64,000 bases of DNA from Isoperla grammatica. Taxonomy: Eukaryota > Arthropoda > Insecta > Plecoptera > Perlodidae. The notes beneath the pieces are model-generated. The model did not search any database. It saw only the letters and a program-made list of their open reading frames with translations, and was not told where the DNA came from. The DNA lies in contig OX246747.1 of the NCBI GenBank assembly GCA_945910005.1, positions 18,005,010-18,069,009 of the forward strand. Direction: 5' to 3'. Shown here in pieces: positions 53,380 to 64,000 of the stretch (its first letter is position 1; each line of letters opens with the position of its first letter). The translations under genes were made by a program, and so were the position numbers.

Positions 53380-54389
53380 AGTCACTGGTGAGAGAGACTC
53401 AAAACTGATTGATGAAGTTTGATTGTTGATGTTGAAGTCATACCTCGACCTTCTCTAAATTAAAACTCTGTACATCACTTATAAGATCAACTGAGCGACC
53501 TGCGCACTATCAATCAGATTTGGATCACATGCGAGTCATCCTGAAAGACTTGGCATCTATCAGGATGATCCTTTTCGAGTTTGTTAATCGCTTTAAGATA
53601 TAATCGCGCCCTTCTCGTGTAAGCGTGCCTACTTGCTGCTTCAAGATAAGGTAACATTTCTGAAACAGTTTGCAGAAACAGCATCCTGTTTCCCGTCTGT
53701 TCAGATTTAATACATTTTTTTATTGTTTACCATGTCCATGAATTGGAACCATTCATTGATGTTTGGGCTTTACGTCCATTTGTTTGCAAAAATAGAATAA
53801 CAAGTTACAAGCCTGTTGATTTTGTAAAGGTTCTTAAAATTTTGCAATAATCTTTTGTACCTACAACAGACGCAGCTCGTTCCAAAAATCCTTCGAATAT
53901 AACACCCAGCACGTTGAGATCTACGATCGTCAAACTCCATGCTATCTACACTGTGGGTTTATTGTATGGTGGGCTGTTATATTGAATATCTTTGCAAATA
54001 GAACACCATTGCGATTTTAACTGATTTAGCACCAACCACAGATGATCTTATGAAAGTTATACGGTGTTGTAAAACTGATTGCCAGACTCAAAAAAGAGCT
54101 GTCACTAAGGAATAAATTGCTCGTCAGCCTGCAAGGAATGCAATGGAATGAGCAATACCAATTCACATTTACCTCTGTTAACCACAGTGACAGCGATATG
54201 AACACGTAACTTGATAAGAGATCGTTGTAGTTTCAAATTATAATTCATCTAACTACTCTGGAAAATAGCTTTATGAAAACATACTCTAAAATATTGATAT
54301 TGATGTGGTCTATACATGTTGAGGTCATAAGGAGGCACTTATCGTGAAAGGAGAGAATCATCGATGATATTCAGATAAATACATATTTG
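53380..54389. other. Unassigned stretch
   Basis: No gene or repeat is recognised. Confidence 0.3.
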
Positions 54390-54769
54390 AAAATTGATAT
54401 GCCGTTGTATCAATTTAATTATTTAAAATATATTTTTTGTAACATCTTATTAATAATTTGTGACTCATTGTTGACGTCTTGTGACCCCTGTGTTATAAAA
54501 TGAAGTCGATAATCATCATAAATGTCAACCTGCAGCAATTAGCATTCATTTGAATCCAAACTCGACTAGTTTGGGTACATTTAAAATTTTGAAGTGTAAT
54601 TATAATTTTAATTTTAATTAAAGCTCCATAAAAAAAATCCTAGTCGTCGGATTTTTGCGGATTTTGAGTATGTTAAATAGGATGTTTTTCTGAAGAAAAT
54701 GATACCAAAAACACTAATGTTGCAATTTGTCCGAGGTTTGGTCCAATTTTTATGTAAATGGCCTGGATC
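54390..54769. repeat. Right arm of the 0.37-kb inverted repeat
   Basis: Inverted partner of 51811-52180. Confidence 0.82.
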
Positions 54770-54939
54770 ATTGTGCTCTACTTTTGACCTAGTGTCTGGC
54801 GCCCAATTCAAATATCCATTTTTATATTTGCATTTGTCGATAGCGTTACAAGGCCTAACTACAGTTTCGTTTAATTTCGTAACACGAATTTTACTTAGCT
54901 CTACTAATAGGTATAAGAATTGGATTCCGGCCCACTTAC

Positions 54940-55171
54940 TTGGAGATCCACACAATTCCAGCGGCGCAACCTGATCGACATCCACCTCTGCAAATCCGAA
55001 GTCTACTCGAGTGTCCGCCGCGTCGACCTGTTGCTCTTGTTTCAGCGGCGACGTCTTATGGGCCAGGTTGATGGACGCCGAGTAGCTCGACTGTGGTCTG
55101 TGTGGAAACTGGTCGACCCCTACAAAACCAACGTCCGTGCCTTGAGTCCACATACAAAAAAAATCTTTCAA
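54940..55171 (-). CDS. Possible first coding exon of an unknown gene
   Basis: The minus frame from ATG 55171 (or ATG 55153, MWTQGTDVGFVGVD) runs to a strong donor CCAA|GTAAGT at 54939 and reads DQFPHRPQSSYSASINLAHK and VDAADTRVDFGFAEVDVDQV. GC content rises against the flanks. No domain is recognised and no second exon was found, so this may be chance. Confidence 0.25.
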
Positions 55172-55278
55172 GCCATCTGTTAAACATTGACAAGTTTATC
55201 TAATAACAGGCACACCATTGTCTTTTCCTTGTAAACTTTAGACTGGACTAAGGCCTAGCATTTAATAAATTCAAGTTG

Positions 55279-56098
55279 TTCTGAATCGGCCTTGTTGATT
55301 ATGGCATTTGTCCGCGGGTGTTGTGTTCGCACTGTCCAATCACTGATTCATAGGCCATATGTTTCGTATTTGAAATATAGATCTTTGATTGGTTATCGCT
55401 CACTCGTCGATGATGTTTGGAGCCTAAAAGGTTGGTTTAGTCGCTTTTAACACTTAGCGTGCGGCCGGCGTAATATTACGCCGCGCGATGTCGTGCCAGG
55501 TTGGCGGGCGGCGTAGTATTACGTCGGGCATAGGCCTATATCAAACGTTCTAGTGACTGCCGACGGTTTTCTATGCCGCTTGGATTTTGCGAGAACGTTG
55601 GTACTGTTGTTTACTGTTAGATGGCAGGCAGCCGCTTTTATTTTCTGTTGGCGCCAAAATTTCTAGATGTTTGAGTGAATAGTGCGAATGGCTACTAGTA
55701 GGCGTTTTATTATTTTATTATTATTTTATTATTATTATCAGTACAGAGTGAAAATGTTCTAGCTTCAAAATAAGTCAATAAAAAAAACATTTTTTTCATT
55801 TTTTTTTTTTTATTTTTCTAAACTCCAAAATTGTCACTTTTTTACAAAATTATGACTTATTCATAACATGAAAAAAAAAAAAAAATCGTTTTGAAGATCA
55901 AGAGTCAAGCTTTTCTTAGGTATAACTCCCACATACATACCTTCGATACTTCCTTCAGTACAATATCGAGAAAAGTGGCAAAAACCCCCAGCACCAGGGG
56001 AAGGACCTGCCTACAACGTCCAGCACCCAAAGTGTTAAATTTAAGTCTCCCACTGAAAATCAGTTTCGTTACTGAGTGGGTAAAGTGAATTTATCTAG
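55279..56098. repeat. Dispersed repeat, inverted relative to 57594-57830, carrying a piggyBac-type insertion
   Basis: The parts 55279-55450 and 56035-56098 together match the reverse complement of 57594-57830 (ggcatttgtccgc, ttgattggttatcgctcact, cccactgaaaatcagttt). The 584 bp between them are absent from the other copy. Confidence 0.85.
55451..56034. mobile_element. piggyBac-type non-autonomous element
   Basis: Flanked by TTAA (55447-55450 and 56035-56038), with inverted ends CACTTAGCGTGC and its partner GCACCCAAAGTG. Next to the left end are two palindromes: cggcgtaatattacgccg, and gcgtagtattacgtcg 40 bp further. There is no transposase frame. The related repeat copy at 57594-57830 preserves the uninterrupted TTAA site. 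Confidence 0.85.
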
Positions 56099-57045
56099 GC
56101 TATTTATTTATTTAAGGGGAATCTATCACGAATTAGACATTCTAGTAATTCTTTCGTTTGGTTATAGTGTGATTAACTATAATGGATCCAAAGTAAAAAA
56201 ACACGTCTTGGATTAAAAAAAAAAAAAATCCGGGCTGTACCGGGATTTTTAAAAGCCAAAACTATTCGAAATATTAACGCGAGATGGAAATTTGGAATGA
56301 GCTGAAATTTTTGTCGCGTATTCCATGTTTTTTTGGGAGCGTGATAAAGGTTTGTTTATTCGGCTATCGCTCTCCGTTTAATTTTTGTGAATTTTTAAGT
56401 TAAGCCTTGAAATTTTGAGTATATCTTGCTTGTGTTTACCCCAAGTTAAATACTTCAAATGTTAGTTTTAGGTATATTGTTTATCTCATCACATGCGCTG
56501 AATCAACACCTTTAATTCAAGTGGTCACTCATTATGATATGACCATAACTGGTTGCGTGATATGTCGGATACTGCAACGATGTAAATCCGTGCAAAAATC
56601 GCCGTGCGACGTTCGAGGTCAAGCCGAGCGCGCACGGTAGATAGCGACAAGAGTGGTGATCTGGGGAACTTGATCAACACGCCGGAAGTCGCTCGACGAG
56701 GGCGGGACATTTAAGGAGTAGTATTTCGATCACCAGTCGTCTTGGGTTATATTTGGTTATATATTATTATAAGTGTGATGATACGTAGTCTGATTTGTAC
56801 CACTGCCGGGGTTGGACGTGTTCTTTCATAGTGTAGTTAGATAGTATAACGTCTGTTGTCTGGCTTATACGTCTACCCAAAGCAACTACGTGGGTGGCAA
56901 TATTGTGTGTACATGTATCTTCGTTAGTATTTAATATTAATGTAACCCTATGCCGTGTGCTATGTTGACCTATCATATTTTCATTTGCAATTACTGTGTT
57001 TTGTGACTCGTGTGTTCGTGGCCCGATTAGTGCATTAAAACTACT
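56099..57045. other. Unassigned stretch
   Basis: No gene is recognised. A short GC-rich patch lies at about 56575-56705. Confidence 0.3.
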
Positions 57046-57593
57046 TCTCGATGCAGGGGCGGATCTAGCCTTGATTTATGGGGGGGGGGGGGGGGGGGGG
57101 GGCGGTTTCATGGAAGGCGATTGCCAATTATTATAGGGGGGGCTCAGTGCATTCTATATATACAAGTTTTGGGGAGTAATGTACATTATGTTTAATTAAT
57201 TTAATCAATCACATTTTCAAAACATACTTTACTTCAGTCAAGACTGACATCATAGGCGCCGAGTTTTGATTTTCCTCGGGGGGGGCTCAACCTACAATCA
57301 ACAGTATCTGCGTGGGAAGTCTGGGGCAAAGCCCAGCCGCCGGAGGCAATTTTTTTTGGGATACTATTGTCATCGAGATAGCCTTAGAAGCTATCTGAGG
57401 TATTATTTTGAAAGGGAAGATTAAAATACCCAGTATTAAGATATAATATTTTATTCTTGTATTTTAACCTTTTCATCAACATTATTTTGTAGTTTTAACG
57501 TATTATGTAAATTAATTTGGTAATTGTCTATAACAAACACTTCCTGGGAAGATATGTCTACAATGCCGCATTATTTATTAACGTTACGAGATC

Positions 57594-57830
57594 CTAAATA
57601 AATAAATAAATTCACATTTAGAGTCTACCCACTCAGTAACTAAACTGATTTGCAGTGGGGGACTTAATTTAAACTTTAAAGTGACCTAACCAACCTTGTA
57701 GGCTTCGAACACCATCGACGAGTGAGCGATAACCAATCAAAGATCGATACTTCAAATACGAAACATATGAATCAGTGATTGGACAGTGCGAACACCTGCG
57801 GACAAATGCCAGAATCAACAAGAAGTGACC
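57594..57830. repeat. Dispersed repeat copy with empty piggyBac target
   Basis: Reverse complement of 55279-56098 without the 584-bp insertion. The joint reads gacttaatTTAAactttaaa. Confidence 0.82.
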
Positions 57831-57898
57831 GTTTACTTATTCCTAAGCCAAGAAGTAATGGAATTGAATCCACATTAGACGCTAAAATACTTCTGCCT

Positions 57899-57969
57899 GA
57901 AGCGGAATTTGAACGCGGCACTTTCTGCATTGGAAGCAGGGATGCTAACCGCTGGACCAACGAGCCACC
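57899..57969 (-). other. tRNA-like sequence (pseudogene or SINE head)
   Basis: The minus strand reads ggtggctcgttggtccagcg then gttagcat, a good A box (TGGTCCAGCGG), an anticodon arm CTGC-TTCCAAT-GCAG and a B-box-like GTTCAAATTCC. The T stem and acceptor stem do not pair well, so it is not a working gene. It is part of the nested hAT-type element. Confidence 0.45.
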
Positions 57970-59075
57970 TAAACATCCTATACATCCGTGGTCTGACTAA
58001 ACGAACGGTTTTGCAACCCACGCATTGATAGGGTGATTTTACCAAGAAGGGATTGGACTTTTCGAGATGTACAAGTTTCTTCACACAAGTTGACATTGAA
58101 CATCCTAGCTCTGTCAGGTGAAATCCTATAATTATAGGCTCCTTCATAAGTGCACTGCTCTCTATTATGTTTCAGTTATTCTACGAAAATATCGTTAGAA
58201 AACTAATTTTTGCCAATGGGGGCAGAGCGAGATGGACTGACAAGAACCAAGGCACACCCTAGAAAGAAAGAATGCTCTCATATACAATACATGATATGGA
58301 GAAGAGACACAATTTGTCGATGTTATTTATTCGAAGGGCCCTTTAGCAAAAAAACAAAAGTGGTAACTGTTTGAAGAAGTAACTCCTGTTAGCTCCTCAG
58401 TTACAGCTGGGGGGGCTCGAGCCCCGTCGTCCCCCCGTACTCGGCGCCAATGACTGACGTTGTCACATTTTGGGCGAAGCAATAACATAGTTGTCACTAA
58501 TGTTGACGCATAAACAAACTAGACACGTCATATTTTTTTTTTTTTTGAGATAATTACGGAAGTTTCAGGGGTGTCATTCGGAAATATCGTAATTTCACAC
58601 AAAGTGTCGATTTGTAAATGAACCTGAGAATATTCATTTAATTTGATTCCTTTTGATTAATCTCATTTACATTTATATAAACAAACCTGCGCGACATACC
58701 ACAGATTTTGAGATAATTACAGAAGTTTAACGGGCTGTCAGTGGAAAATTACCTAATGTCACACTCAGTAGCGATTTGTAAGAGAACCTGAGTATGGCAT
58801 GCGCACACGTCGGCAGGGGCGGATACAGGCTCGATTAGTTATGTACAAAGCATGGCAACTAAAGTTCGGTAACGACTCCAAACTCCAAAGTAATAATTAT
58901 TCAAAATGTCCATTTTTTTTTGTCATGGGGGGGACGGTCGCCCCCCCCCACCCCCCCCTGTATCCGCCCCTGTCTCGATGTATAGACTATGTTTAACCTG
59001 GATGTTTAATCTCGGACATATACATTCATGGTTCTATCTCGATAATCTAATACTCTTTTAATCGACCGCTAAAAA

Positions 59076-59212
59076 ATGGGAAAGCGTGGTAACACACGTA
59101 ACAATGCCAAACCGAGAAAAAGGAACAAACGCGCAAAAGCCACTATGAAGTGGAGAAAAATAAAAAAGAAAGAACAGATAAAAGCAGTTATGCAGGATAA
59201 ATCACCTCCAAG
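59076..59212 (+). CDS. First exon of an unrecognised basic protein
   Basis: ATG at 59076 opens MGKRGNTRNNAKPRKRNKRA, then MKWRKIKKKEQIKAVMQDKS, a very basic N-terminus that would act as a nuclear localisation signal. The donor AG|GTAAAA is at 59213, phase 2. It joins in frame to 59296. The strong Lys/Arg bias and the phase match are the evidence; no family is recognised. Some Mutator-like transposase proteins begin with such a basic leader, so a transposon origin is possible. Confidence 0.45.
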
Positions 59213-59295
59213 GTAAAAGAGCTTTGTGGCTTCTACTCACTCGTTTAATGTTTCATAATCGATCACCTAAATAAATGTAATATTCTAGATTTTAG

Positions 59296-59466
59296 GGATG
59301 TGTTCGCGCCACGTGTATCTGAAATGTCCCCTCAGCCAGGTACATCAGGCATACATTCAAAATACATGGCAACACCCTGTCAGTCTTCTCAATCAAGTTC
59401 TTCTCATGGCTCAGAAGGCAAGTCTGAATCCGAGTACGATCCATCGCTTCCTTTGGTTTCGAAAAG
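59296..59466 (+). CDS. Second exon of the unrecognised basic protein
   Basis: The acceptor tagattttag ends at 59295 and the donor AG|GTATTA starts at 59467. Joined to the first exon it reads DVFAPRVSEMSPQPGTSG then SKYMATPCQSSQSSSSHGSE, a Ser-rich, probably disordered linker, ending SLPLVSKR. It begins with the single base needed to complete the split Arg codon and ends in phase 2. Further exons were not found before the poly-C tract at 59564 and the BEL element. Confidence 0.45.
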
Positions 59467-60358
59467 GTATTATTTTTTTAATACAGCATTGCTTACATAA
59501 AGTAGTATAACAAAATAACATAAAACGTCTAAAGAACATTGCCGCCTATATACATTGCAGTCTCCCCCCCCCCCCCCCCCCCCCCCCAACGTGTGGCAGT
59601 ACAGTGTGCCAACCTGACATTCCATGACATTAGTTATTCATATTATTAGTATTTAAGGTTTATTGTTTGTTTTTCGGCAAGTTTGACAATTCACATTCTG
59701 ACAGTTTTGACAAATAGTTATGACACATGTTTTTCGAATGGACTATACGGACAGTGCACATGTGTGATGATGGGTATGTGTTTCAAACAAAAGAACCCTC
59801 AAATCGAACAGTGACCACACAAGTTTAATATCAAAGATTGTGAAATAGGAAGTATCAAGTGCACCAAGTGCGTAGCAAGCTCACACGTGTGCGAACGCAT
59901 TACGCAACTTTGCCTAGCAACAACGCGACAAACCAATCAAAACAGTTACACCCCCACCCCACGTCACCCCGAAGATTTCAAAACATTCCAGAACGGACCA
60001 AGACACAAAGACAGCCAACAGTACCACCCGTGACCAGACGTGTGTGTCCGGAGCAGCAGCGAGGCGTCTCCAGGACCAGGCAGGAACCTAGTCCACGGGT
60101 CCGGTTCAACATGCCTCAAGTCTAGGCATTCATCTACAACAACAACTACAGAACTACAACTACAACTTCGAACTACAACAAACCGTAACGTATAATAAAA
60201 GATCATGATCTCAAACTTATAAACAAAGATTTTACGAACAAAGACTTTACGAACAAAGAATTATGAACTATAAAACGTGTGCATTGAACTATGATTTAAA
60301 ACTTAAAAACTATAAAACAAATATAAAACGATAAAAGAACAAAACAAAGAACTATAAT
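59467..60358. other. Unassigned stretch with poly-C and ACAACTACAA-rich sequence
   Basis: A 24-C run is at 59564-59587. At 60130-60355 the sequence is built of repeated aactacaac and aactataaaac words, a decayed tandem repeat. A plus frame at 59859-60125 has no family match. Confidence 0.4.
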
Positions 60359-60868
60359 TGTTTGAGCCGGGATGCTCACTCCGAGGAGTTTTTTAGTGGA
60401 CTGTATATATTTTTGTAGACTTACCCCAATGATGTTTGAAAGGTGACGAAACGTAGATGACAGCGACGGGCGGAAAGTGGCCGTCGTGAGAAAGAGATAG
60501 AAGAAGGAAACTCGAGTTTAGAAGAGAAAAGAAGGAAAGATGAAAAATGCCTGGAAGGCGATCGAACCCAGGACATGCAGCGGCGAGGAAGCAGTCGTTG
60601 TAGTCCGGGAACGCACGAGAGAGAAAAACTGAGAGAAACTGAACATGAACGACGAGGTCGGATGGTGGAACAATACTAGAATAATTGAACTTCACGAGGT
60701 CGAAGCTCGAGCAATACTGACGAGATAAGAGATAAGCAAACGGGCTCTAAACGGGAAGACTGTAAGAGAATACGTGATTGGCCGAAATCGAAACATATGA
60801 AAATAATAGACAGATATACCAACATCGAAATAATACATAACACTAGCGACGAATAAACGGCGCGAACA
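60359..60868 (-). repeat. 3' LTR of the second BEL/Pao element (inferred ends)
   Basis: On the minus strand it starts TGTTCGCGCC right after the polypurine-like stretch and ends GGCTCAAACA, 510 bp, with TGTT/AACA as inverted ends. The end is set by homology: GGTAAGT followed by aatatatacagtccact matches the last 80 bp of the first element's LTR. The target duplication cannot be tested because the other end is outside the window. Confidence 0.65.
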
Positions 60869-60967
60869 TACCGCCCACCTAAAATAGACCAATTTTAGAT
60901 AGGACAATGAGAAATAACAAACTAAGAACTACAAAACCTAAATCTAACAACACTCCGAAACGAACGA

Positions 60968-63900
60968 CTAAAGAGAGGGGAGGGTAACTAACTTGTTCAC
61001 CGGTCGGGTGAACACTCCTTTAGACGTGCGAACGGACGCGACTCGGACGACATTGTCGTTACCAGGGCACACCTGAACCACCCTGCCAATAGGCCAAGAT
61101 AAAGGGGTAGTGGCGGGTTCCAACACGAAAACGACGTCACCGACCTTGAGATTAGGATACGCGCGCACCCACTTCCCACGCTGCATTTGCGTATGCAGAT
61201 ACTCTCTGGACCAACGCGTCCAGAAGGATTGATGCAGCTGACGGACTCGATGCCAACGAGAAAGGTGAGAAGTAGACTCGGCGACAGCTGTTTCAGGGGG
61301 TGCGAGAAGTGAGGTGCCAATCAACAAGTGGGCGGGGGAAAGGTAATCAGGGCCTTCCAGGGGGTCGAACGAAGTGGCACAAAGAGGTCGACTGTTCAAC
61401 ACGGCTTCAATACGTGCAAACAGGGTAGAATACTCCTCGAAATTAAGGGAGGAATCCTTAATTAATCTATGTAGAAGTAGTTTGGCGGACTTCACTCCAG
61501 CTTCCCATAGGCCACCGAAATTAGGGGCGTAAGGGGGGTTGAAATGCCACTGAACATTACGTAGAGCGAGCTTGTCAGCGATAGTAGTTTCAGCTGAGGT
61601 GAGAGAATCGTGTATCTCGCGGAGCGTACGGGCAGCACCTACGTAATTACGACCACAGTCGGAATAAATATGAGCGGGGAGGCCACGACGAGCGAGAAAC
61701 CGATCAAGACAGGCCAAGAAGGCTTCAGTGGATAAGTCCGAAACCAACTCTAGGTGAACAGCCTTAGTGGCCATGCAGATGAACAGGCACAAGTAACCCT
61801 TGACGATGGGGGCGTTACGGCGGGAACTCGTCTTCACGGAGAAAGGGCCAGCGTAGTCAGTGCCTACGTTGAGGAAAGCGCGTGAAGGCTTAGCGCGAGG
61901 TTCAGGCAGCTCAGCCATGATTGGCTGAATAGGCTTGGCGCGGAATTTGAAACAGGTTAAGCAACGTCGAATGCGTTGCCGCAATAAACCGCGTAAAGCA
62001 ACAATCCAATACATCTGCTGAATGAGAGCTTGCACAGTGCGAGGGCCGGAGTGCAATGACGTGAGATGGAAAGCATCACACAAGAGTGCGGACAAATGAG
62101 CTTCTTTGGGAAGCAAGAGCGGATGACGTGCGTCTTCGGGAAGTGAAGAGTAGTGAAGTCTGCCGCCCACCCTGAGAAACCCACGGGAGTCAATGAAGGG
62201 TTTGAGGGGGGCGTAGCGGTGAGACACGGGCAAGTGTTTCGCCAATTGCTTAAACTCGTTGGCGAAATAATGTCGTTGAGTGATGCGTACGAACAAACGC
62301 ATCGCGTCGTCAAGTTCGAACGGAAGCAGGGGACCAGTGGGGGGAGCAAGCTGACTTCGGCGAGCAAGCAAAATGCGGGAAAACCGTACCACGTGACCAA
62401 ACACGCGCTTGGCTTTGACGAGCGAAGAGAAGCTTTGCAGCTTAACTAGTAGAGGGTCAACAACGGGATCAAGACTGATCAGAACTGTGGGAGACGCTTT
62501 CAGCTCAGGCACCTCGTGGCTAGGTTCACGCGAGGGGACCGAGCGAGGCCACGTAAAGGGGGGCGAACGCATGAACGGGGGACCAGAGAACCATATGGGA
62601 TGGTTTTAACAAGTCCTGGGGGAGAAGTCCCCGAGAGGCACAGTCGGCAGGGTTCTCTTCGGAACGAACGTGAGACCAGTTCAGAGGAGAAGTGGTCTCG
62701 AGAATTTCAACCACACGATTGGCGACGAAAGTCTTAAGCTGGTGCGGGGGGGTAGAGAGCCAGGCAAGTACGATCGTGGAATCGGTATAGAGCAACACTG
62801 TTTCTATGTGCAAGGACTCGAGAGCGGGCAGGGCATCTTTCAACACCCGAGACAATAACAATGCGCCACTGAGCTCCAGTTTAGGGACAGTGAGAAGCTT
62901 GACGGGCGCGACCTTGCTTCTGCCTCTCAACAGTCTGACATGAGATTGCGAGCACGTCTCAACGTGCAAATAGAGAGTAGCAGCATAGGCCTTCTCGGAG
63001 GCGTCACAAAACCCCACAAGCCGGTAGATGGCGTCACTCAAAACAAGGAGGCGCGGAACACTGACATCACTCAACTTGGACACGCTTTCGATGGCAGTGA
63101 TCCAAGTCTGAGAAAGCGACTCCGGAAGTGATTCGTCCCACTCCACGCGCAAGAGCCAAAGATTCTGCATGAACACCTTCATCCAGGAGAGGAAAGGGGT
63201 GAGAAACCCAAGAGGGTCGAATATGCGCGCAATGTAGGAGAGTATGGAACGTTTGGTGACACAACCTTTGAAAGGTAGAGTGTGAAAACTGAAGCAATCA
63301 GAGCGAGGGTCCCACAACAATCCGAGAATTTTCAGAGTCTGCTCATCGTTAGAGAATACCAGGGGAGTCTCTAAGTGGTCCTGGGGAAGAGCGCTAAGAG
63401 CGTCGGGAGAGTTGCTAGCCCATTTGCGAAGTTCGACCCCGGCGCACTGAGTGATTGATTGCAACTCAGCGCGAAGCGCGAGAGCTTCGTCAAGGTCACT
63501 GGCACCGGATACTATGTCATCGATGTAGATGTTTGAAGTGAGGGCGCGTGAAGCGAGAGGAAACTGCGCGCCCTCGTCCTTGACAAGTTGCTGCAACACT
63601 CTTTGGGCCTGGAAAGCAGAGGGCGTGAGACCGTAAGTTACTGTATTGAGCTCGTACTCAAAAACAGGGGAGGAAGGCTCAGGGCGCCAAAATATGTGCT
63701 GATAGACACGGTCGTCTTGGTGTACAAGGATTTGACGGTACATCTGTCTCACGTCCGCGCACAGGGCTACGGGATAGGCACGAAATGTAGTGAGAACCCG
63801 CGGAAGGTCACTCTGAAGTTTGGGACCACTGAGCAAGACGTGGTTGAGAGCAACTCCACGTTTATCAGGGGAGGAGGCGTTGAATACCACTCGCAATTTA

Positions 63901-64000
63901 GTGGTAGAGCTTGTGACCTTGTGTACACAATGGTGCGGGATAATGTACTTTGAAGGTTGAGGAGCAGGCTGCATATGCAGTGAACGAGCGTATTCACTCA
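60968..64000 (-). pseudogene. BEL/Pao pol polyprotein, 3' part, one frameshift
   Basis: Reading leftward from the window edge: reverse transcriptase (SKYIIPHHCVHK, ADVRQMYRQI, the YIDDI box near 63520), RNase H (PKLELSGALLL, YTDST near 62790), then a one-base frame change near 62600, then the integrase zinc region (HLTSLHSGPRTVQALIQQ), core motifs GTDYAGP, SDCGRNYVGA and GGLWEAG (about 61850, 61660, 61500), and the DUF5641 tail ending at the stop at 60968. The frame is open to the right edge with no start in the window. Apart from the single frame change no stop is seen, so it is either a recently disabled copy or a sequencing error at a homopolymer-like site (aaaacc). Confidence 0.88.

Larger units (their letters stand above)
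57252..58452. mobile_element. hAT-type element nested inside 57054-58972
   Basis: Ends CATAGGCGCCGAGT and ACTCGGCGCCAATG, with target duplication ACTGACAT/ACTGACGT (57244-57251 and 58453-58460, one mismatch). The interior includes the repeat copy 57594-57830 and a tRNA-like sequence. Confidence 0.85.
57054..58972. mobile_element. hAT-type element, CAGGGGCGGAT ends, hosting a second hAT-type element
   Basis: Ends CAGGGGCGGATCTAG and CTGTATCCGCCCCTG, with an exact 8-bp target duplication TCTCGATG (57046-57053 and 58973-58980). A poly-G run follows the left end, and a CAGGGGCGGATACAGG word occurs again internally at 58814, facing the right end. No intact transposase frame. Confidence 0.88.
60359..64000 (-). 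mobile_element. Second BEL/Pao element, minus strand, cut by the window edge
   Basis: The 3' LTR is at the left (60359-60868 by inference), a polypurine-like stretch ggtgggcgg immediately precedes it (minus strand), and the pol frame runs rightward past 64000. It is related to but clearly diverged from the element at 11992-18636 (roughly two thirds identical residues by eye), so the two belong to different families of one clade. The 5' LTR, gag and protease lie outside the window. Confidence 0.9.

Noticed and set aside
57899..57969. A functional tRNA gene
   Set aside because: The T stem and acceptor stem are mismatched, and it sits inside a hAT-type element.
59859..60125. 88-codon plus frame rich in Thr, Arg and Pro
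   Set aside because: It merges into low-complexity ACAACTACAA sequence and matches nothing known to me.

Overview
This is eukaryotic, almost certainly animal, DNA. Coding potential comes in short exons bounded by GT/AG sites that agree in phase. There are no bacterial-style operons, and most of the window is transposable elements. The mix (BEL/Pao, Penelope, several LINEs, hAT, piggyBac, P-element/THAP9, PIF/Harbinger and Mutator-like) plus very many AGGCCTA motifs fits a marine invertebrate, possibly an echinoderm or cephalochordate. The sequence alone does not fix the species.

Host-like coding pieces are few. A MADF-domain gene (minus strand) has two phase-matched exons at 1163-1010 and 815-672. 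A NAIF1-like Myb/SANT first exon (minus) lies at 24404-24198. Two phase-matched exons of an unrecognised gene (plus) lie at 29861-30200 and 30370-30582, and this segment is copied in inverted orientation at 31743-32643. Two phase-matched exons of an unrecognised basic, Ser-rich protein (plus) lie at 59076-59212 and 59296-59466.

Layout. 0.3-8.7 kb: P-element-like and hAT-like transposase relics, then a minus-strand LINE broken by three copies of a SINE-like family. 8.9-11.1 kb: tandem and inverted repeats. 11.4-19.0 kb: a Mutator-like transposase pseudogene split by an intact-looking BEL/Pao element with indistinguishable LTRs and a 5-bp target duplication. 20.3-22.0 kb: a 65-bp minisatellite. 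22.2-24.4 kb: Harbinger, LINE and SINE pieces nested together. 28.8-34.3 kb: SINEs, the inverted duplication and a LINE ORF1 relic. 35-41 kb: tRNA-like foldback repeats and a Penelope element. 41.1-46.8 kb: a tandem segmental duplication. 46.3-51.6 kb: a cluster of hAT-type elements with TAGGGATG ends and 8-bp target duplications. 51.8-58.98 kb: long inverted repeats, a piggyBac-type element and a hAT nested in a hAT. 60.36-64 kb: a second BEL/Pao element (minus), running off the window.

The most interesting signal is a dispersed SINE-like family, all copies on the plus strand. Complete copies begin exactly at a 7-bp helix strand that folds into an HDV-ribozyme-like P1/P3 core. In four copies target-site duplications prove that this is the true 5' end. 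Also notable are tRNA-like foldback repeats, a hAT family whose members share ends but carry different subterminal palindromes, and a putative splice donor kept near the end of the LTRs of two diverged BEL elements.
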